Shown here: one piece after another, positions 43,253 through 44,384 of the stretch
How positions within the stretch are numbered: position 1 is the first letter of the stretch
Layout: each line of letters starts with the position of its first letter
Assembly: GCF_907164575.1 (NCBI RefSeq)
Contig: NZ_CAJQYY010000038.1
Location: forward strand, 1 to 44,384
Source: Paraburkholderia gardini
GTDB lineage: Bacteria; Pseudomonadota; Gammaproteobacteria; Burkholderiales; Burkholderiaceae
Direction of reading: 5' to 3'
DNA: 44,384 bases
Program-made: the position numbers and the translations under genes
The notes under the pieces: model-generated
The model's database searches: none
The model's input: only the letters and a program-made list of their open reading frames with translations
Told to the model about the DNA's origin: nothing

Positions 43253-44328
43253 TGCACCGCTCCGTCATACACGAGCGTGCGCGAGGGCGGCACACACAGG
43301 CTGATGCGCTCGCCTTCGCTGAATTCGCCCGGCAGTCGCGCCCACAGTTCACCGAACACCGTCTTCACACGGATCAGCGAATCGCGGCCGCCGTATTCGA
43401 CGGTCAGCACGTCGGCGTCGAACGCGTTCGGCGTGCCGGGCGCGGCGCGCTCCATATCCTCCGGACGCAGCGCGACGCTCACGCGCTTGCTGTTGAACGC
43501 TTCCATCGGCGTGCCGATGAGCCGCACGCCGTTCGCCGTCATCGCGACGCCTTCGCCCTCCATGCCTTCCAGCGTGAACTCCGCGACATTGCGATAACCC
43601 ATGAAGCGCGCGACATGCAGATTCTTCGGCCGTCCGTAGACTTCCTTCGGCGTGGCGACCTGCTGCACGATGCCTTCTCTCATCACGACAATCCGGTCGG
43701 CCATCGAAAGCGCTTCGTCCTGATCGTGCGTGACGTAAATCGTCGCGCGTTCGAGCTGGCTGTGAATGCGGCGGATTTCAGCACGCATCTCAATGCGCAG
43801 TTTGGTGTCGAGATTCGACAGCGGTTCATCCATCAGAATGAGCGGCGGCTCGATTACGATCGCCCGCGCAATCGCCACACGTTGCTGCTGGCCGCCGGAA
43901 AGCTGTCCGGGAAGCTTGCGCTCATGCCCGACCAGTTGCACGAGCTGCAGCGCTTCGCGCGCCCGTCGCACGGCTTCGCTCTTCGCGACGCCGCGCATCT
44001 TCAGACCGAAGCCCACGTTCTCCAGCACCGACATATGCGGAAAGAGCGCGTAGTTCTGGAACACCATGCCGAAGCCGCGCTTTTCGGGCGGCAACACGTC
44101 GATGCGCCGGTCGTCGAGCCAGATGCCGCCGGCCGTCAGCGGTTGAAGCCCGGCGATGCAATTGAGCGCGGTGGATTTGCCGCAACCGGAAGGCCCGAGC
44201 AGCGCGATGAATTCGCCACGCTGGATGTTCAGGTCGAGCCCCTGCAACGCAGCAACCGCGTGACCCTCGGCGTTCGTGAAGCTGCGGCACACCGAATCGA
44301 GGCGCAACTGCTCAAAGTGATACTTCAT
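43249..44328 (-). CDS. ABC transporter ATPase, PotA-like
   Basis: 359 residues: Walker A GPSGCGKST, signature LSGGQQQRVAIARA, Walker B LILMDEPLSN, the switch His in YVTHDQDEALS, and a C-terminal TOBE domain (GVRLIGTPMEAFN; VALRPEDMERA). AGGA lies 6-9 bases before ATG at 44328. It is the first gene of the operon visible here; the solute-binding protein gene is probably just beyond the right edge. The remaining 44329-44384 is very G-rich and holds no gene. Confidence 0.93.
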   Translation of the reverse strand: MKYHFEQLRLDSVCRSFTNAEGHAVAALQGLDLNIQRGEFIALLGPSGCGKSTALNCIAGLQPLTAGGIWLDDRRIDVLPPEKRGFGMVFQNYALFPHMSVLENVGFGLKMRGVAKSEAVRRAREALQLVQLVGHERKLPGQLSGGQQQRVAIARAIVIEPPLILMDEPLSNLDTKLRIEMRAEIRRIHSQLERATIYVTHDQDEALSMADRIVVMREGIVQQVATPKEVYGRPKNLHVARFMGYRNVAEFTLEGMEGEGVAMTANGVRLIGTPMEAFNSKRVSVALRPEDMERAAPGTPNAFDADVLTVEYGGRDSLIRVKTVFGELWARLPGEFSEGERISLCVPPSRTLVYDGAVQ

Positions 44329-44384
44329 GACAATTTCCTGAAGCTGGCGGCGGGGCGGGGCCGGGGGGGCGCGGCCGCGCGCCA

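Overview
The window is high-GC and densely coded. Its gene types are a MocR regulator with a LysE exporter, a DUF6496 basic protein, a fused LivHM permease, protocatechuate-branch pca genes, an EpsC-type serine acetyltransferase and selD-mnmH. Together they point to a soil or plant-associated member of the Burkholderiaceae, most likely Paraburkholderia, Caballeronia or Burkholderia. This is judged from gene content and protein style, not from a search.

Layout. Positions 1-3000 are a decayed accessory stretch: a nested palindrome, a phytanoyl-CoA-dioxygenase-like gene broken by a one-base frameshift, a C-terminal remnant of an alanine-racemase-like protein, an intact 61-codon peptide gene with a Gly-Gly leader, and a frameshifted receiver-domain fragment. 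A divergent EamA exporter and LysR regulator follow (3032-4997), then an integrase N-terminal stub (5117-5293). Next is a selenium block: selD, mnmH and a cysteine-rich ArsP-like permease (5462-8806). Positions 9069-12591 hold LysE, a MocR regulator and an omega-amino-acid:pyruvate aminotransferase, followed by a basic DUF6496 protein and a small hypothetical protein.

The most interesting part is an 11-gene run on the minus strand (27812 down to 13739), divergent from a TetR regulator at 28093. In transcription order it encodes a 6-hydroxynicotinate-reductase-like Fe-S protein, a UPF0280 (ApbE-superfamily) protein, two tandem AA_synth (DUF1185) proteins, a Liv-type ABC transporter (fused LivHM permease, two ATPases), an enamidase-like amidohydrolase, a [2Fe-2S] subunit, a molybdopterin hydroxylase fused to three cytochrome c domains, and a periplasmic binding protein. 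The three enzyme types hydroxylase, 6-hydroxynicotinate reductase and enamidase are those that open the pyridine ring in the fermentative nicotinate pathway of Eubacterium barkeri. Here they sit with a cytochrome-linked (respiratory) hydroxylase and a dedicated importer. I infer an aerobic catabolic system that opens a nicotinate-like N-heterocycle by a reductive route, with UPF0280 and the AA_synth pair as uncharacterised parts.

Positions 28810-32851 are the protocatechuate branch of the beta-ketoadipate pathway (pcaIJBDC on the minus strand), divergent from a LysR gene, with IclR/PcaR-like palindromes between them. Then come folE, an EamA transporter, an AraC regulator, a serine acetyltransferase, two small unknown genes and an atypical SDR. 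The window ends with an operon for a PotABC-like importer and an IlvD/Edd sugar-acid dehydratase (44328 down to 39665); its binding protein probably lies beyond the right edge.
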